Assembly (NCBI RefSeq): GCF_023159225.1
Contig: NC_063176.1
Location: 11,668,963-11,732,962, forward strand
Source of the DNA: Perognathus longimembris pacificus
Lineage: Eukaryota > Chordata > Mammalia > Rodentia > Heteromyidae
Direction of reading: 5' to 3'
Length of the DNA stretch: 64,000 bases
How positions within the stretch are numbered: the stretch's first letter is position 1; the number at the start of each line of letters is the position of its first letter. This document shows, one piece after another, positions 43,976 through 56,652 of this stretch. A model generated the notes under the pieces. It had not been told where the DNA came from. It searched no databases and saw only the letters and a list, made by a program, of their open reading frames with translations. The position numbers and the translations under genes are program-made.

Positions 43976-44764
43976 GAAATTCTCTCAATAATGAAAGTAC
44001 AAGTGAACTTAAACCCAAATTCAAACTCTAGTTCCATGCTAATTTGATGCTTACAAAAACAAGTCCAAAATGTCACTTACCTAATGGATAAGTAAATCCT
44101 CTATCAACTCCAGTGTTGGTAGATTATCAGCTCTTGAGTTTATTTTCTATTCTTTATTGCGATCACTGCTTGAACTCTGTAATAAACATGAATGTAGATC
44201 ACCAGGATCTCCTGTTTACCGATTGCATCAGTAATTAAATGTTATATGGATTAAGGAAAGAAAACATAGAAATGTTTGATTTTGTATCTGATGTGCTCTC
44301 AACCTACAGAGTTTCTGCAAGTTGCGTGGTCAGGATGAGCGGGACGTGTGCCCAGACAGGGCAGGGAGGAGTGCTTTCAACTACCTCTGTCTTCCTAAGG
44401 CTGAGAAAATGAACATGGTGGCATTTCTAGTCTTAGAGTCTTCGTAGAGATACAGTTCAAATTCTTCCATGTGCGTTCAACATTCTTAATTTGAATTTTC
44501 ATCGTAACCCTGTATTTCCAGCATGCCTGTTGTGGAAACCAGAACATTTGGTTTAATTAAAAGAGTTTCCCTCAGACGTTTTCTGAACTGAATTTTCTTT
44601 CTTGAGGCCTCTGAAATATATGGCCCCAAGAATCAATCTTTTTGTTTGATTTTGTTTTTGTGTTAGTCCCGGGGCTTGAATGCTGATGATTTTTGACTAC
44701 CTTCACTAATGGGTTAATTTCATTTTAGAATTTGAACCTCTTTTTACATTTCTTTGTTGTGTTT
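43976..44764. other. Unique DNA, no gene seen
   Basis: A 20-base SINE-like scrap near 44665 (GTCCCGGGGCTTGAATGC). Otherwise nothing recognised. Confidence 0.45.
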
Positions 44765-44990
44765 GTACCAGTCCTGGGGCTCGAACCCAACTCCTGGGCA
44801 CTGTCCCTAGGCTTTTGTGCTCAAGGCTAGTGTTCTAACATTTGAGCCACAGCTCTACTTCTGGCTTTGGGGGCATCAGGTAGGGTCTCCCAGAATTTCT
44901 TGCCCAGGAAACTTTGAATTGCCCACGGTCCTCAGATCAGCCTCTTGAGTAGCTAAGATCGCAGGCATGAGCCACGGGCACCTGGCCGAG
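44765..44990 (-). mobile_element. 7SL-Geo SINE
   Basis: On +, ACCAGTCCTGGGGCTCGAAC, TTTGAGCCACAGCTCTACTT (Geo) and CTTGAGTAGCTAAGATCGCA, GGCATGAGCCACGGGCACCT (7SL) in order. Confidence 0.85.
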
Positions 44991-46563
44991 GGGATCAATT
45001 TTAATCAGAGTTCTGAAACTCTAAAGTAAGGGAGATCCATTGTGTTGTTAATTAATGTAAAACTGCTCATGGGTCATGTCATGGGGAGTGACAAGTGACC
45101 TATAAACAGGTCCCAGAAAGCCCATCTATAGGCATCATCTATAGTGCTCATTCTGGTCCCTGAATATAGGTCAAAGTATATCGTGCCCTGACTGAGTCTA
45201 GCTATCCAGACATAGAGTTATCAATTTGAATCTAGGTGCTACCCAGAACTCATACTCAAACTGAGGTCAGATGCCTTGATGTCTCATCTTCCTATTCTAC
45301 ACATGTGATAACAATTCCAGAGAAAAGGCAGTACGGTTTATTTATTTGCCACTGAATATATGAAAAATTATACTCCAAACTGACTCTCATCTACAAGATA
45401 CGTCAGGTTATAATTGTTCCGTTTGAGATCAAGCTATAGCAGCCTTCACTCCAAAGCCCAGAATCTCTTTTTTTTTTTTAAATCGTCTTGCCATTTGACT
45501 ATATCCTTATGCAGCTTTTTTTTTTATAAAAAGAACAATGGCTAATACATAAGTGGCATAAAGTGTAGCAAAGTCCCAGCATAGAAAACCTACATAGCTC
45601 ACTGACTTAAAATTTAAAGTTTAAAACTAAGCACTTAAAATCCAACCTGCAAGGAGAAAGCAATTCGGATACACTGTCAGCCTTTAACACCTCCCGGGAA
45701 AAAGTCACAGCCACTACTACTATACATTCAGCCCTTCTTAGGTCTGTGTTGCCAAGACTTAAAGCCCAGACGTGACATAATCAGAGCCTCAATCATGCCA
45801 AAGTATTTTGATTCATGATATTCCCCTCCCCCATTAAGTTTGAAAGGTTTTGATCAACACCTCTGACTTGAACTTGTCTTTCCTAAACTGCAGGACATTT
45901 CTGTTGAGAGTCTTTTCCTCTAAAATCTAAAGTATTAAAGTATCTAACAAAAGTAAGATCAAAATAGTAAGTACTGGCTGGGTATGAGACTATTATAGGC
46001 TCCTAACAGAGACTTGTAAAACTAGGCAGACAACCCACCTGGACACATCCCTGTTGGAGTCCCCAGGCATCTCCCAATTATACAGAGGCTTAACTTATAA
46101 GCAGCTTTTAGATGGAGGAAAGAAGAGGACCTGCTGTCTGCAGGCAGGAAACTTCACTCAGAGCAACCCACTGATCAATCTTATTCCCAGGGACACAGTG
46201 GAAGAGTGAAGCAGCAGAGAACACTGAAGCCCTTCTACATGAAGAAAACAATCAGGAATTGGACTAAGTGATACCTCCAAGAATCCTAGTCACAGGTGAA
46301 AGTTCAAAGAGTGTAAATCCACAAAAGTAAAGTTCATTCTACACATCTGACACTTCATGGAAGAACTGAAGTAAGAGTGAAATCAACGAGACCATAAAAA
46401 TCCCAGGTAAACAGTCAACTCATGTTTCCATGCGTACAATATTGAACTTTTGGGAGTTGGTTGTTCTGAGGAAATGGCAAATGAGATTTGATTTCCATGA
46501 GCATCTGATGAAGTAATAACAAAAAGAGTACATTTTTTTCCCTATTACAAGTTTTTCACAATA
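44991..46563. other. Unique DNA, no gene seen
   Basis: T runs near 45470 and 45515. No exon, RNA gene or repeat family is recognised. Confidence 0.45.
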
Positions 46564-46794
46564 AGCCAGGTGCTGGTGGATCATACCTGTAATACTGCCT
46601 ACTCAGAAAGAAGTCTGAGATTTGAGAATTGAAATTGGAAGCCAGCCCAAGTAGAAAAGTCCCTGAGACTATTATCTCTAGTTAACAGCAAAGAGCCAGC
46701 AGTTCAGTACTGGCTCAAGTTATAGAGCTCCAGTATGGAGCAAAAATGATTTCAGACAGTGCCCAGGCCCTGATTTAAAGCCCCAGTACCAGCG
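46564..46794 (+). mobile_element. 7SL-Geo SINE, old
   Basis: GATCATACCTGTAATACTGC begins the 7SL half, and CAGTACTGGCTCAAGTTATA with GCCCAGGCCCTGATTTAAAG marks the Geo half. A CACACAC-type tail leads into the purine microsatellite. Confidence 0.75.
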
Positions 46795-46820
46795 TGCACA
46801 CACTCACACAAACATACATG

Positions 46821-47320
46821 AATGGAAGGAATGAAAAGAGGAAGGAAGGAAGAAAGTAAGGAAAGAAGGAAGGAAGGAGGGAAAGAAGGAGGGAAGGAAG
46901 GAAGGAGGGAAGGAAGGAAAGAAAGAGGGAAAGAAGGAGAGAAAGAAGGAAGGAAGGAAGGAAGGAAGGAAGGAAGGAAGGAAGGAAGGAAGGAAGGAAG
47001 GAAGGAAGGAAGGAAAGAGGGAAGAAAGGAAGGGAGGAAGGAAGAAAGGAAGGGAGGAAGGAAGGAGAGAAGGAAGGAAAGAGGGAAAAAAGGAGGGAAG
47101 GAAGGAAGGAGGGAAAGAAGGAAAGGAGGGAGGGAGGAAGGAAGGAAGGAAGGAAAGAAAGAAGGAAAGAAGGAAGGAAGGAGGGAAAGAAGGAAGGGAG
47201 GGAGGGAGGAAGGAAGGAGGGAAAGAAGGAAGGAAGGAAAGAAAGAAGGAAAGAAGGAAGGAAGGAGGGAAAAAGGAAAGAAGGAAGGAAGGAAGGGAGA
47301 GAGGGAGAGAAAACAGAAAA
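46821..47320. repeat. (GGAA)n-type purine microsatellite
   Basis: About 500 bases of G and A only on +, mainly GGAA with GAAA, GGGA and GAGA variants. A central block at 46943-47012 is nearly pure GGAA. Higher-order copies such as GAAAGAAGGAAGGAAGGAGG recur near 47150-47280, showing internal duplication. It starts at the tail of the SINE at 46564. The 193-residue Lys/Glu/Gly/Arg frame is an artefact. Confidence 0.98.
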
Positions 47321-48044
47321 AGTTGAACTGTTACTGTCTCTATGCTTGTATAGGCTTCCGCATTTTTACAAATTTATATGTGGACTCATGTGAAACCTGG
47401 TGAAGATTATGAGGGAAACTAGAGGAACTCTGACAATGAAGATAGAGAAATATATGCAATAAAAAGTTTAAGCTACATAACATTCATACACAAAGGCTAA
47501 CAAGAACACCAAACAACGAATTCAGTAAACCACTAGTGTGGGGATATGTGATTTATTTGTTAGCAATGACAAAGCTTGCAATTATTTTTAAATGATACAA
47601 TATAAGGATGTTGAATCAGAGGAAAGACCTCATAGTTAATACTAAATATTTTTAGTTGTATGAGTCAATTGGTGATGTAATATATATCCCAATTTGTCTA
47701 TCCTAACAAAGGGTTTGCAAGTGTTTACAGACAAAAAAGTAAAATACCACCTTAAAATTCTCCTGTACCGATTGCATGAATGGATTGTCTGCCAAATTCT
47801 ATGGTTCAAAACGCCATCACTGCCTTACATTTAAGACACCTCTTCCAACTAATTCAACTATTGATAAAAAGCACTATATATGACACTAGATCCATAAATG
47901 AAGAAACAACAAAAAATTTTGGAGACCATAAAATGTGATAATTCACAAATGCCATATTTATACTTAGGTCCAGAACAATTGTCTATTATGAAGTCACTTA
48001 GTAATTTATGCCAAGTTATATTTATTTGTGTGTGCATATACACA
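47321..48044. other. Unique AT-rich DNA
   Basis: Nothing recognised. Confidence 0.5.
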
Positions 48045-48165
48045 TATATGCATAAAACATATATGTATATATATGTGTCTATACATATGTATATTTAAAA
48101 ATATATAATATATTATATTTTATATAATATACATTATATAATATATAAATATTTTTAAATAAATA
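48045..48165. repeat. AT-rich low-complexity tract
   Basis: TATATATGTATAT-type sequence almost without G or C. Confidence 0.9.
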
Positions 48166-51100
48166 ATATAGTCCATAATTTCTGAATACCTATAATTCCA
48201 AATAATTCTTTCGGTATCCTTACAATAGTGAATAAAAAGTAAAGAACCTTTTTGAAACACTAAACAAAACTTAGATGCCTGTTTATCACTGCATTTTATC
48301 ACTTGACAAAATCTATGCAAAGTTTTAATAAAAATTTGACATTTAGAAATAAAACTTCTTTTTGGTATGGGGGGAAAGCAAAAGGTTATTTCAGAAAGTC
48401 AGTGCTATCAGTGGATCTACATTTCCCCAATTGGATGGCATTTGATGATGTTCTTCTCTCACATTCATTGATTCTCTTTTTCTTTGTCTTCTGTAGCATG
48501 GCATCTTAGAGATATGGAAGAAATCAATATTGACATCAATCATTTATTAAATGTGTATAGGAACACTAAAGTGGTAGGGGAAGGGAGAAGCTGCAAAAAT
48601 GATACAAAACATGAAAGACAACTTCTTTGCTCCTGAATGCTTTAACAACCTACTACAATTGTGGGAATTGTGGGAAAAGGAAATGAGCAGACAGCCAGGG
48701 TAGCACAGAAGTTGCAGAGTTCCTGGCTCCTGCCTTACACTAGCACTGGCAGGCCATAGAAAGTTGTAGGGCAGCAACATGGTGGACAAAGACGCATGGA
48801 AGAGGAGAGGGGTGACAACCCTACAGTATTTTTATCTATTAATGTTGTTTCAGTTGAACCAGTATACCTGGTAGCTTTTTTCCAAGTAGTTACAGGATTT
48901 CAAACAGTTATTGACAAAGCTCTAGTCACAGCTATCATAAGAAAGTTGTAGGTTCTAGGAAAAATGACAAATAATACTTCAAAAGAAACAACTCCAGACA
49001 GAGCCGGAAGTGATGATGTGTTTCATTCCGGTCTGTCTGTTTTCATGCTCATCAACTGTAAACATGGTTGCCCAAGATCCAGGCAATTCTCGGTGGAGCT
49101 TAACATTTGCATCACTTTCTAAATCCTGATTAGAAAATACACTAGTGGCAACTGCTGACTTACCCATTATAACTGGACTTTAATGTGGAGCACAGCAGCC
49201 TTGTATTTACTTAGGTACATGAGAAAAACCATTTTTAGAAAGTGGCTTTAAACTTAGATTTCCCATAAAGAGGAAAATTTAAAATAATGTTGGAGAGTTT
49301 TGAATTAGTAACAGTTAAATACTTTACCACTTCATTCCCCCAAGAGTTAGGAAATAAAATATCCAATTTTAACTTGTTCAATATTTTAGTCCAAATAAAG
49401 TGATTTATTTAATCACAAATGTATAATTTCTAAACAGACAACAGTGATTAGCAGACCACAATTTTGTGTTGGTATATATATATATATACAAATGTGTATT
49501 TTCCTGTGTGAACAAATAAGTTTGATCTGATTACCTTCTGTTGTTTGATTTCAATATTTTAGTGGTCTCTGAGAATAAAGATAGTAGATAGCATACTCAA
49601 AGTACTGTAGAAATAAAAGGATTGTTTCTGAGAAATCTAATAATAAGCCTACAATAAAAACAAGTCATGATTTTAAGTAGAGCAGAGTACAGTTTATAAC
49701 TAGCTGATAACTCCTTCCAGGCTGTAGTAAATTCTCCTGCTACCATAAAAAGATTACAAATTATGACAAGCTTGGTATTGTACAACAAGCAAATGTATTC
49801 TCTTTAAGCTCTGGATGTGGGAAGTCTAAACATCAATTATCAGCAGAACTTCCTGTCTTCTCAAAACAAAGTTGAAAATTTAGTTCCTGGTCTTGTTCAG
49901 CTTTATTTTTTTCCCCTCTTTCTTCAAAGGACAAACCTGGCAAAGTACGAACTTTGGCTCATTCCTTAAACCTTCTCTCATTGAAGGACTCTGATTCTCA
50001 CTGCCCTTCTAAAAAGATCTTTGCAATTATACTGGGTCTGTCCACTTAATCTAGTTGAATTTCTCTATCTCAGGGTCCTTAAGTAAATAGCATTTCAAAG
50101 GATTCTTATTGTGTAAGGTAATGCACTTTGCTAGTTAGAGCATTCACATCTTTGGAGGGCTGTGACTATTAAACACTCCACACAAAAGGTGTAGACAGCT
50201 GTCTCAGTTAATGTTTTATTATTTAGGTAGCTAAAAGGTGGCAGGCAATTGTCAATGGTCAGTATGTATTTGTTGAGTGACTGCAGTTTTCCATGTCACC
50301 AGGGGATGCTATGGTAAAAAGTATCAAAAGGAAACAGGATCCAAGAGGAGCCTTCCATTAGGAGACTGCTACATGAAAGAGAGTTGCATGTAGGTTATTT
50401 TACAGCATACTTTCCAGGTTAGCACTTACTCTCTGAGAAAATGTAGTGTACACTTTAGTCCTGCAGCTTGCCTCAGGCCAAAGAAAACTAATAAAAATAC
50501 AATAAAAAGTGTGCCCAAAGAAAGGACCATATGACCAATCAATTTTTTACTTTTCTTGACCCAGTTTCTTTATGAACTTTCTTTGCTTTCCCTTACAAAG
50601 CTGATAATTGTAGGACTATCATATGCGAGAGCCACCTCTTTTAAAATTACATCTCCTCTAAGATTATTTCTGATTTTCTTTTCAGTATGCACACAAATGG
50701 TGCATATTTTACAAAAGAGAGAAATATGACAAAATAGAGGAAATATGTACAAAAAATATGGAAACTTCTTTTTTTCTCTCATTCCAATACCTAAAAAACA
50801 CTTTAAATACTCTATAAGTACTCTATGAAATCCTTTTTTGCAAAAAAACACAGATTGTTACTTTTAACAAAAATAACATCATATAATGAATCCTATTTAA
50901 AATATTTTGAATGTATTGCTTTCAACTGGACTTTGAGCATTCTATTCTATCTAATACACATGAACGTTTTTATTCTATAAAAGAGACAATCCTTATATTG
51001 TGATTTTACTCAACATTACCATATTTTCACTCTCTTGAAGTAAAATTGAATTCCAATAAGGTAATCATCACACTGACATCTTTAATTATCTGAAATAAAT

Positions 51101-52575
51101 ACAATCATATGCCCATGACAGGAATGCAACGTGAGAGATGCACTGTTAGGTGCTTTTGTAGTTATGCAGGCATCCCAGCAAGCATTTGTACAAGGCGGAG
51201 TGGCACGAACGCCCAGTGGACATGCTCTCTGACACTCACGTAACTGCAGCAACACTCACACACTGCTTTATACTCAGATTCTTGTGTTTAAGTGGCACAA
51301 TCTAAAGAATGCTAATTCCCAATTTGAAAAAAAAAAAGAATATTAATCAATAACAGGGTTTCCGCTTCCATCCAGTGAACAACATGATAACAGAGAAAGA
51401 AAACAACAGAAATGTTCACCTCTCTATATAGCTTGTAAAACCACCATAATCTACACCGCCCGACATTGATTATTGTTATGTGGTACATGAATTTAAATAT
51501 TAAAACAAGCAATACTTAAGTAGAATTGGGATTCCTAGCCCCAAGTTGTGCAACTTGGAAGGAGGTGTGTTGGGAAAATTGCTGCTATTCTCTGGTGCAC
51601 GTTAGGGGGAGGGTCTAAGAAGATGGTCCCTAGACAAGCACTGGCAGGGAGAAACGCAAGACTAAGCCGAATGGTGTTCTGTTTCTTCCTCAGTTGGTCC
51701 TTCCTCTGTTGGTTGTTTCTAAACCCAGTTTAGGGCTTGGGATATGGGGTGAGAGACCACTGCAAATTTGTCTTGTTCCGCCCTTGAGTAGAGGAGAAAA
51801 GGTCAAGAATCCCTAATGAGCCTTCGAGGGGCCCAATGTTTATTTGCTGCTCTATATCCAGGATAAGAAGGCAGGTTTAATTAGTTCTTAGGTAGAATTA
51901 ACGTGGCCCGTCATCTCTCTCTGAATGCCCTTATGGGACTGGCCACATTTTTCCTTATCCTATGACTTTTTCACTAGACTTGAACCTTGATATCATATAC
52001 TTTATGGGTATGAACGCAAACGAGAAGACCTCAGTCAGCTGTGATTTTTTTTTCTTCCTAAAGCTCATATACTAGCCATAGACATGAGCAAATGCCTACT
52101 CAAGAAAACAAATGACGTTTTAGAGATGGTATGCTAAAGAGAGTTAATGTTGGCTTGTCTCCTCAGTGTTCAAATGTGTAGTAGTAGAATCGACTCAGTG
52201 TATCATCTGCCCAGCTTACCATATGCTGGGGATCATTCCAGCTGGGACTAGCTGCAGGTAGAAGAGAGTGCCTATAGGGAACTCCTAGTTGATTACACCC
52301 GTGCTCAGATGTAGTACTTTTATGTGAATCTCTGAAGACCTGTAGTTACCAAAATGCTGCTGTCTGCTTGATTTTATACACTGTACCTTTCAGCTTCGGG
52401 TTTTTCTGTGAAGTCTTGCACATGGATGCTAGTTACATGTGTTTTGGGAATAAAACATGCTGCTGTAATCTTGTTAAAAATCGAATACCTGACTCATTAA
52501 AGCCTGATCTGATAAAGAAAATTCCTATTTCTGGGACTGGCCAGGTGAAGAGCAAAGAATCCTAATGGTCTTGCT
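48166..52575. other. Longest repeat-poor stretch, no gene seen
   Basis: No IDL-Geo, 7SL-Geo or recent L1 copy is visible over 4.4 kb. A small (TA)n lies at 49475-49489. Frames at 48547-48789, 48979-49167, 50570-50851 and 51548-51733 are short and lack recognisable motifs. Segments such as 48840-49190 and 51540-51960 look non-repetitive. They could be conserved non-coding DNA or old repeats. Confidence 0.4.
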
Positions 52576-52596
52576 TGCCAAGTAACTTTTTTGTTT

Positions 52597-52785
52597 GCCA
52601 GTCGTGGGGATTGAACTCAGAGCCTGGGCACTGTCCTTCAGCTTGTTTTTACTCAAGACTAGCACTCTAACACTTGAGCCACAGCGCCACTTCTGGCCTT
52701 TTCTGTTTCTGTGGTACTGAGGAATCAAACCCAGGGCTTTATGCATGCTAGGCAAGCACTCTACCACTAAGCCACATTCCCAGCC
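52597..52785 (-). mobile_element. IDL-Geo SINE with target duplication
   Basis: On +, GCCAGTCGTGGGGATTGAAC, TTGAGCCACAGCGCCACTTC and AGGAATCAAACCCAGGGC...CACTAAGCCACATTCCCAGC. Flanks CCAAGTAACTTTT (52578-52590) and CCAAGTAATTTTT (52789-52801) differ at one base. Confidence 0.92.
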
Positions 52786-52801
52786 CTTCCAAGTAATTTT
52801 T

Positions 52802-53375
52802 ATGTTAAAGAACACAGAATTTTCTGTGCCAGCTGGTGACCCAGGGTAGACTTTATCTCCCATCCCTTTGCCTGACGCAAAACTAAAGATGTTGGCTCTT
52901 TAGGGTCCTAAGAAACTGAAGTCCTCAGGAAGAATTAGCTAAGCTAATCAATGTGCTACAGCTGTTGTTGTCTTGTAGGTTCATCTGGGACTTGATGTTT
53001 CCTTCAGAGGATCATAGTAAACATTTAAATGGTTAAGGAATTCCTTATTTACCTTATTTACCTGCCACAGGAGTTCTTTGATTAGGAATTAGTCTTTGGC
53101 CTTTGCTGAAGTGAATATCAGCACTACCTGAGCTCTGGAAAGACTTCAAGGCCCATTTAACTCCCCCCTGTAGGTATTCATTGGATACAAAAAGTATTCT
53201 GCTTCTTTGCAGGCCAAACAGCAGTGTGTAAAATCATTCCTGTCTGGCTGTACCTGGTTTGATGCATTAGGCCAGGTAGACAATTCAAGCCACCTGGCTT
53301 TCTAGATGTTGGAATTGTCTCAGAGTATTTGAGTGTTGCATAGAAATAAAGAAACCAAAATAAGTGGAAATCAAT
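52802..53375. other. Unique DNA
   Basis: No gene or clear repeat seen. Confidence 0.5.
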
Positions 53376-53379
53376 AAGA

Positions 53380-53383
<4 letters not shown>

Positions 53384-53416
<33 letters not shown>

Positions 53417-53606
53417 GCCAGTCCTGGGCCTTGGACTCAGGGCCTGAGCACTGTCCCTGGCTTCTTCCCGCTCAAGGCTAGCACTCTGCCACTTGAGCCA
53501 CAGCGCCGCTTCTGGCTGTTTTCTGTATATGTGGTGCTGGGGAATCGAACCTAGGGCCTCGTGTATCCGAGCCAGGCACTCTTGCCACTAGGCTATATCC
53601 CCAGCC
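53384..53606 (-). mobile_element. Young IDL-Geo SINE
   Basis: On + an unbroken run of about 31 T is followed by GGCCAGTCCTGGGCCTTGGA (Geo) and GGAATCGAACCTAGGG...CTAGGCTATATCCCCAGC (ID). AAGACAAATTT / AAGACAAAATTT flank it at about 53376 and 53609. It appears to be the least decayed SINE here, judged by tail and boxes. Confidence 0.95.
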
Positions 53607-53622
53607 CCAAGACAAAATTTTT

Positions 53623-54231
53623 CCATCTGCGGGATGACTGCTATTGGCTGGATGCTAAGAATGCTGGGTTCACTGTGGAAATTCACCTAGGCTTCACTAA
53701 GGCTTTACTGCCTCTCATTTTAATTGGTCAGAATATAGGTTTACAATCTTGAATGGTTATCTAATTTGAAAGGGTTAAAGTTTATCTGCATAATCAACTG
53801 AGACCAGGTCAACTGGCCAAATCAGAAATGTGTTAGAAACACAAAGGATGTGGTTTAACTAAAGTAGTTTCTTGTAAGATAGTGGCTACCTTTAAATTAG
53901 CTTATGTCAGATAACCACAATGACCGAAAACTTTCTGACTCCTACATAGGGTAGACTCAGATAGTTTATGTATTTGTTTGGCTGACTAAATATGAGTTGG
54001 TTGGTAGGAAGAGCCGAAATAAATACTAAAGATTGGTCTTCATCAGATACTCTGAATTCTGTTACTGTAACCTTAATGGGAGCTATAGAAGACAAACTGA
54101 GCTGAGGAAATTGGTGTTGACTCAGGTTGGTATGAGTGATGAAGTTTTCTGAAGTCATGGCACGTAAGTGGTAAGTTTGGTATAAGCTATACCTGAGATG
54201 CATCGAGCAGAATTCTAGGGAAAATATTCTT
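53623..54231. other. Unique DNA
   Basis: No gene or clear repeat seen. Confidence 0.5.
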
Positions 54232-54316
54232 TTTTTAAAATTTAATTTTAATGTCAAGGTCATGTACAGAGGGGTTACAGTTACATACATAAGTAGTGAG
54301 TACATTTCTTCTCATG
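54232..54316 (-). mobile_element. L1 3' terminus, very short
   Basis: On +, AATTTTAATGTCAAGGTCAT, GTACAGAGGGGTTACAGTTA and GTGAGTACATTTCTTCTCAT are the antisense of the last ~85 bases of an L1 of the second type. Confidence 0.8.
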
Positions 54317-55526
54317 CATCTGAGCAAACCATTTTAGCAACATGGATATGTGCTTGTTAAACTCTAGAGTTATGTAACACTCTGTCTCGTCTAGAGTCAT
54401 TTCTACATTTGCTCTCCAAATTATTGTAGACCTTCAGATATATTTTCCAATTCTTCCAAAAGGGATCCTATTATAGTAGCCAAATAGAAACTCAATGCCT
54501 ATTTCAGGGCAGGAGGAGTCATCCCATAGCAATTCCAGCAGAAGCTTTGAAATGTATAGTTTCAAACTTTTGCAGCATTGGTAGACTAGTGTGCATATGA
54601 GATCTGTTGATACTCATTTTCATTTCATGCTAAATGGAGAAAAGGGAAAGAAGACTGAACCTAGTTATTGCTTTATTATTCTAGTGATGACATTTCATAC
54701 CATGGCTCAGGGTAAACTTTTAAAAATTAGATACACAAACTTTCCATTTGTTTATGTATTAATGAACCTGATATCTCTTGTAAGACCTCACCCTCAACTT
54801 TCTGATCTCTTAACAAAGGATCGCAGCAGCAGACACCTTTGAATAAATGAAGTTTGCCCTGAGGCCTTTTCCACTATGAAAAATTTTACTACCTAGAAAA
54901 ATTGTGAATAAGAATCAGTATTATTTTCCAAGCCAGCATGTTATTGAAAATCTAATTTAAAATGAAACTTATTCTTCATCTCAGATATTTTGCAATATCT
55001 ATGAACCATGGATAAGAGAAGACAGTTGGCATTTCAATCACTCTGCCTGAATTTCTGGCCCATGTCAGGGAGCTCACCCAGTATCCTTTTCTATCTCCTC
55101 TTTCCTAAGGCAACATTCATGCAGCTGTCTCTCAACACAAACAGTAAGTCTGTCTACAGTCCACAGTAGTAATTATGCATTGCATTTCCATGTTTCTATG
55201 CCATGCTCCCCCAAAAGTAATGCTAAAGTTTTATGTTTGGGACATGGTAGACTTTGACTCCAAACTCTTTTTGTTTTGTTTTGTTTTGTTTTCGTTTTTA
55301 GGCAGGAGAGAAAAGTTAATTACCAAACTGCTGGCCTGTGGCAACTCCACACTCTTGATGGAAGAAGAGGCACACATGTAAAAACATGAAAGATATTTCC
55401 TAGTGGCTATTTTTAGAGATGCTCAGTTTTAGGGACATCACTCTATGTTATTAAGCATGTTTGTCTTCTTTTAAAGATACCAATTTTTACATTAGTTATC
55501 AATTGTCATGTTCACACAACCTGCAG
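54317..55526. other. Unique DNA, no gene seen
   Basis: Contains a small TTTTG repeat (separate entry). No exon recognised. Confidence 0.45.
55267..55299. repeat. (TTTTG)n short repeat
   Basis: About five TTTTG units, the last degenerate. Confidence 0.9.
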
Positions 55527-55610
55527 TATGAAAAGAAATGTACTCACTACCTTATGTATGTAACTGTAAGCCCTCTGTACATCACCTTGTGAATAAAATT
55601 AAATTTAGAA
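55527..55610 (+). mobile_element. L1 3' terminus, very short
   Basis: AAAGAAATGTACTCACTACC, TTATGTATGTAACTGTAAGC and CACCTTGTGAATAAAATT are the terminal ~80 bases of the second L1 type. Confidence 0.8.
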
Positions 55611-55784
55611 TATGTATTATTCCTCATTATTATGAGTGGAATTGACATAGATGAACCTCTCTTCTGTTCATATGGAAGAGTGGGGCACGTGTCCACATTG
55701 ATCTTGAATGGGCTAGCATCTTCTGGAGTGTCTCTGTTGACCACTTATTATTTAGTAGAATAAAATGAGTAAGTCTTTTTTAAA

Positions 55785-56150
55785 CTTATTTTATTGTCAT
55801 AATAAAGGACAGAGGGATTACAGTTACATATGTAAGGCAGTGAGTATATTTCTTATCAAACTTTTTATCTCCTCCTTCGTTTTTCTCCCACTTTTTCCCC
55901 TCCCTGGTTCTCTTCCCACCCTCTCCAATTCCCTCCTCAACATCCCTTAAGACGTACAGTTGGTTTACAACATATTGTCTTGTAAGTATTTATGTTGTAT
56001 TGGTTCTCCTTTTACCCTTTGTCTCTCCATTTTGGTGTTCCCCTCCTCTAATTCCAATAAACGTACATACAATACCTAGTGAACCAAAGTCAGTTACATT
56101 GACATCAGGGATAAAAGCATGGGGAATAAAGACAAAAGAAAAAGGACATA
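55785..56150 (-). mobile_element. L1 3'UTR, 5'-truncated
   Basis: On +, TTTATTGTCATAATAAAGGA, GGGATTACAGTTACATATGT, a pyrimidine-rich antisense G tract, TCTTGTAAGTATTTATGTTG and ACATTGACATCAGGGATAAA. It is followed by a T-rich tail and another L1 in the same orientation. Confidence 0.85.
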
Positions 56151-56174
56151 ATTTATTTTCTTTCTTTTTTTTCA

Positions 56175-56652
56175 AAAGATAATGACTTATTTATTGTCAA
56201 AGTGATGTACAGAGGGGTTACAGTTTCATACGTAAGGCAATGAGTACATTTCTTCTTACTTTCATCTTCATTTTTCTCCCACCTTCCCTCCTCCCCAATT
56301 CCCTTCCCCAAGTTGTACAGTCCGTTTATAACATATTGTCTTGTAAGTATCACTGTTGTATTGGTTGACCCTTTATCTTTTGTCTCACCACTTTGAAGTT
56401 CCCATTCCCTTCCCTAATTCAGATAAATGTATATACAATATCCAGGATAATCAAATCAAATACAGTGACATCAGGGGCTAAACCATAGAGAAGAAAAAAA
56501 TAACTAATTTCACATAGTACATTAAATATAACAATAACAATGAAAAAACACTCGTTTCCACATCTTGGAGTTCATTTCGCTTAGCATCATTTTATATGAT
56601 CATATGCACATAGTCATTGGGCTATTGTAATCTTCTGCTAGGACTATCCTTG
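56175..56652 (-). mobile_element. L1 3' segment of an inverted insertion
   Basis: On +, GTCAAAGTGATGTACAGAGG to GCTTAGCATCATTTTATATG and TCTGCTAGGACTATCC is antisense 3'UTR. At 56653 the orientation flips. The 3'UTR piece begins, in L1 coordinates, shortly after the ORF2 stop. Confidence 0.88.

Noticed and set aside
46822..47403. 193-residue frame of Lys/Glu/Gly/Arg repeats
   Set aside because: It is the translation of the purine microsatellite; there is no real coding signal.
48979..49167. Minus-strand frame beginning MGKSAVATSVF, possibly part of a processed gene copy
   Set aside because: I could not match it to any family from memory, it is only 62 residues and flanking sequence shows no exon or pseudogene structure. 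A protein search would settle it.
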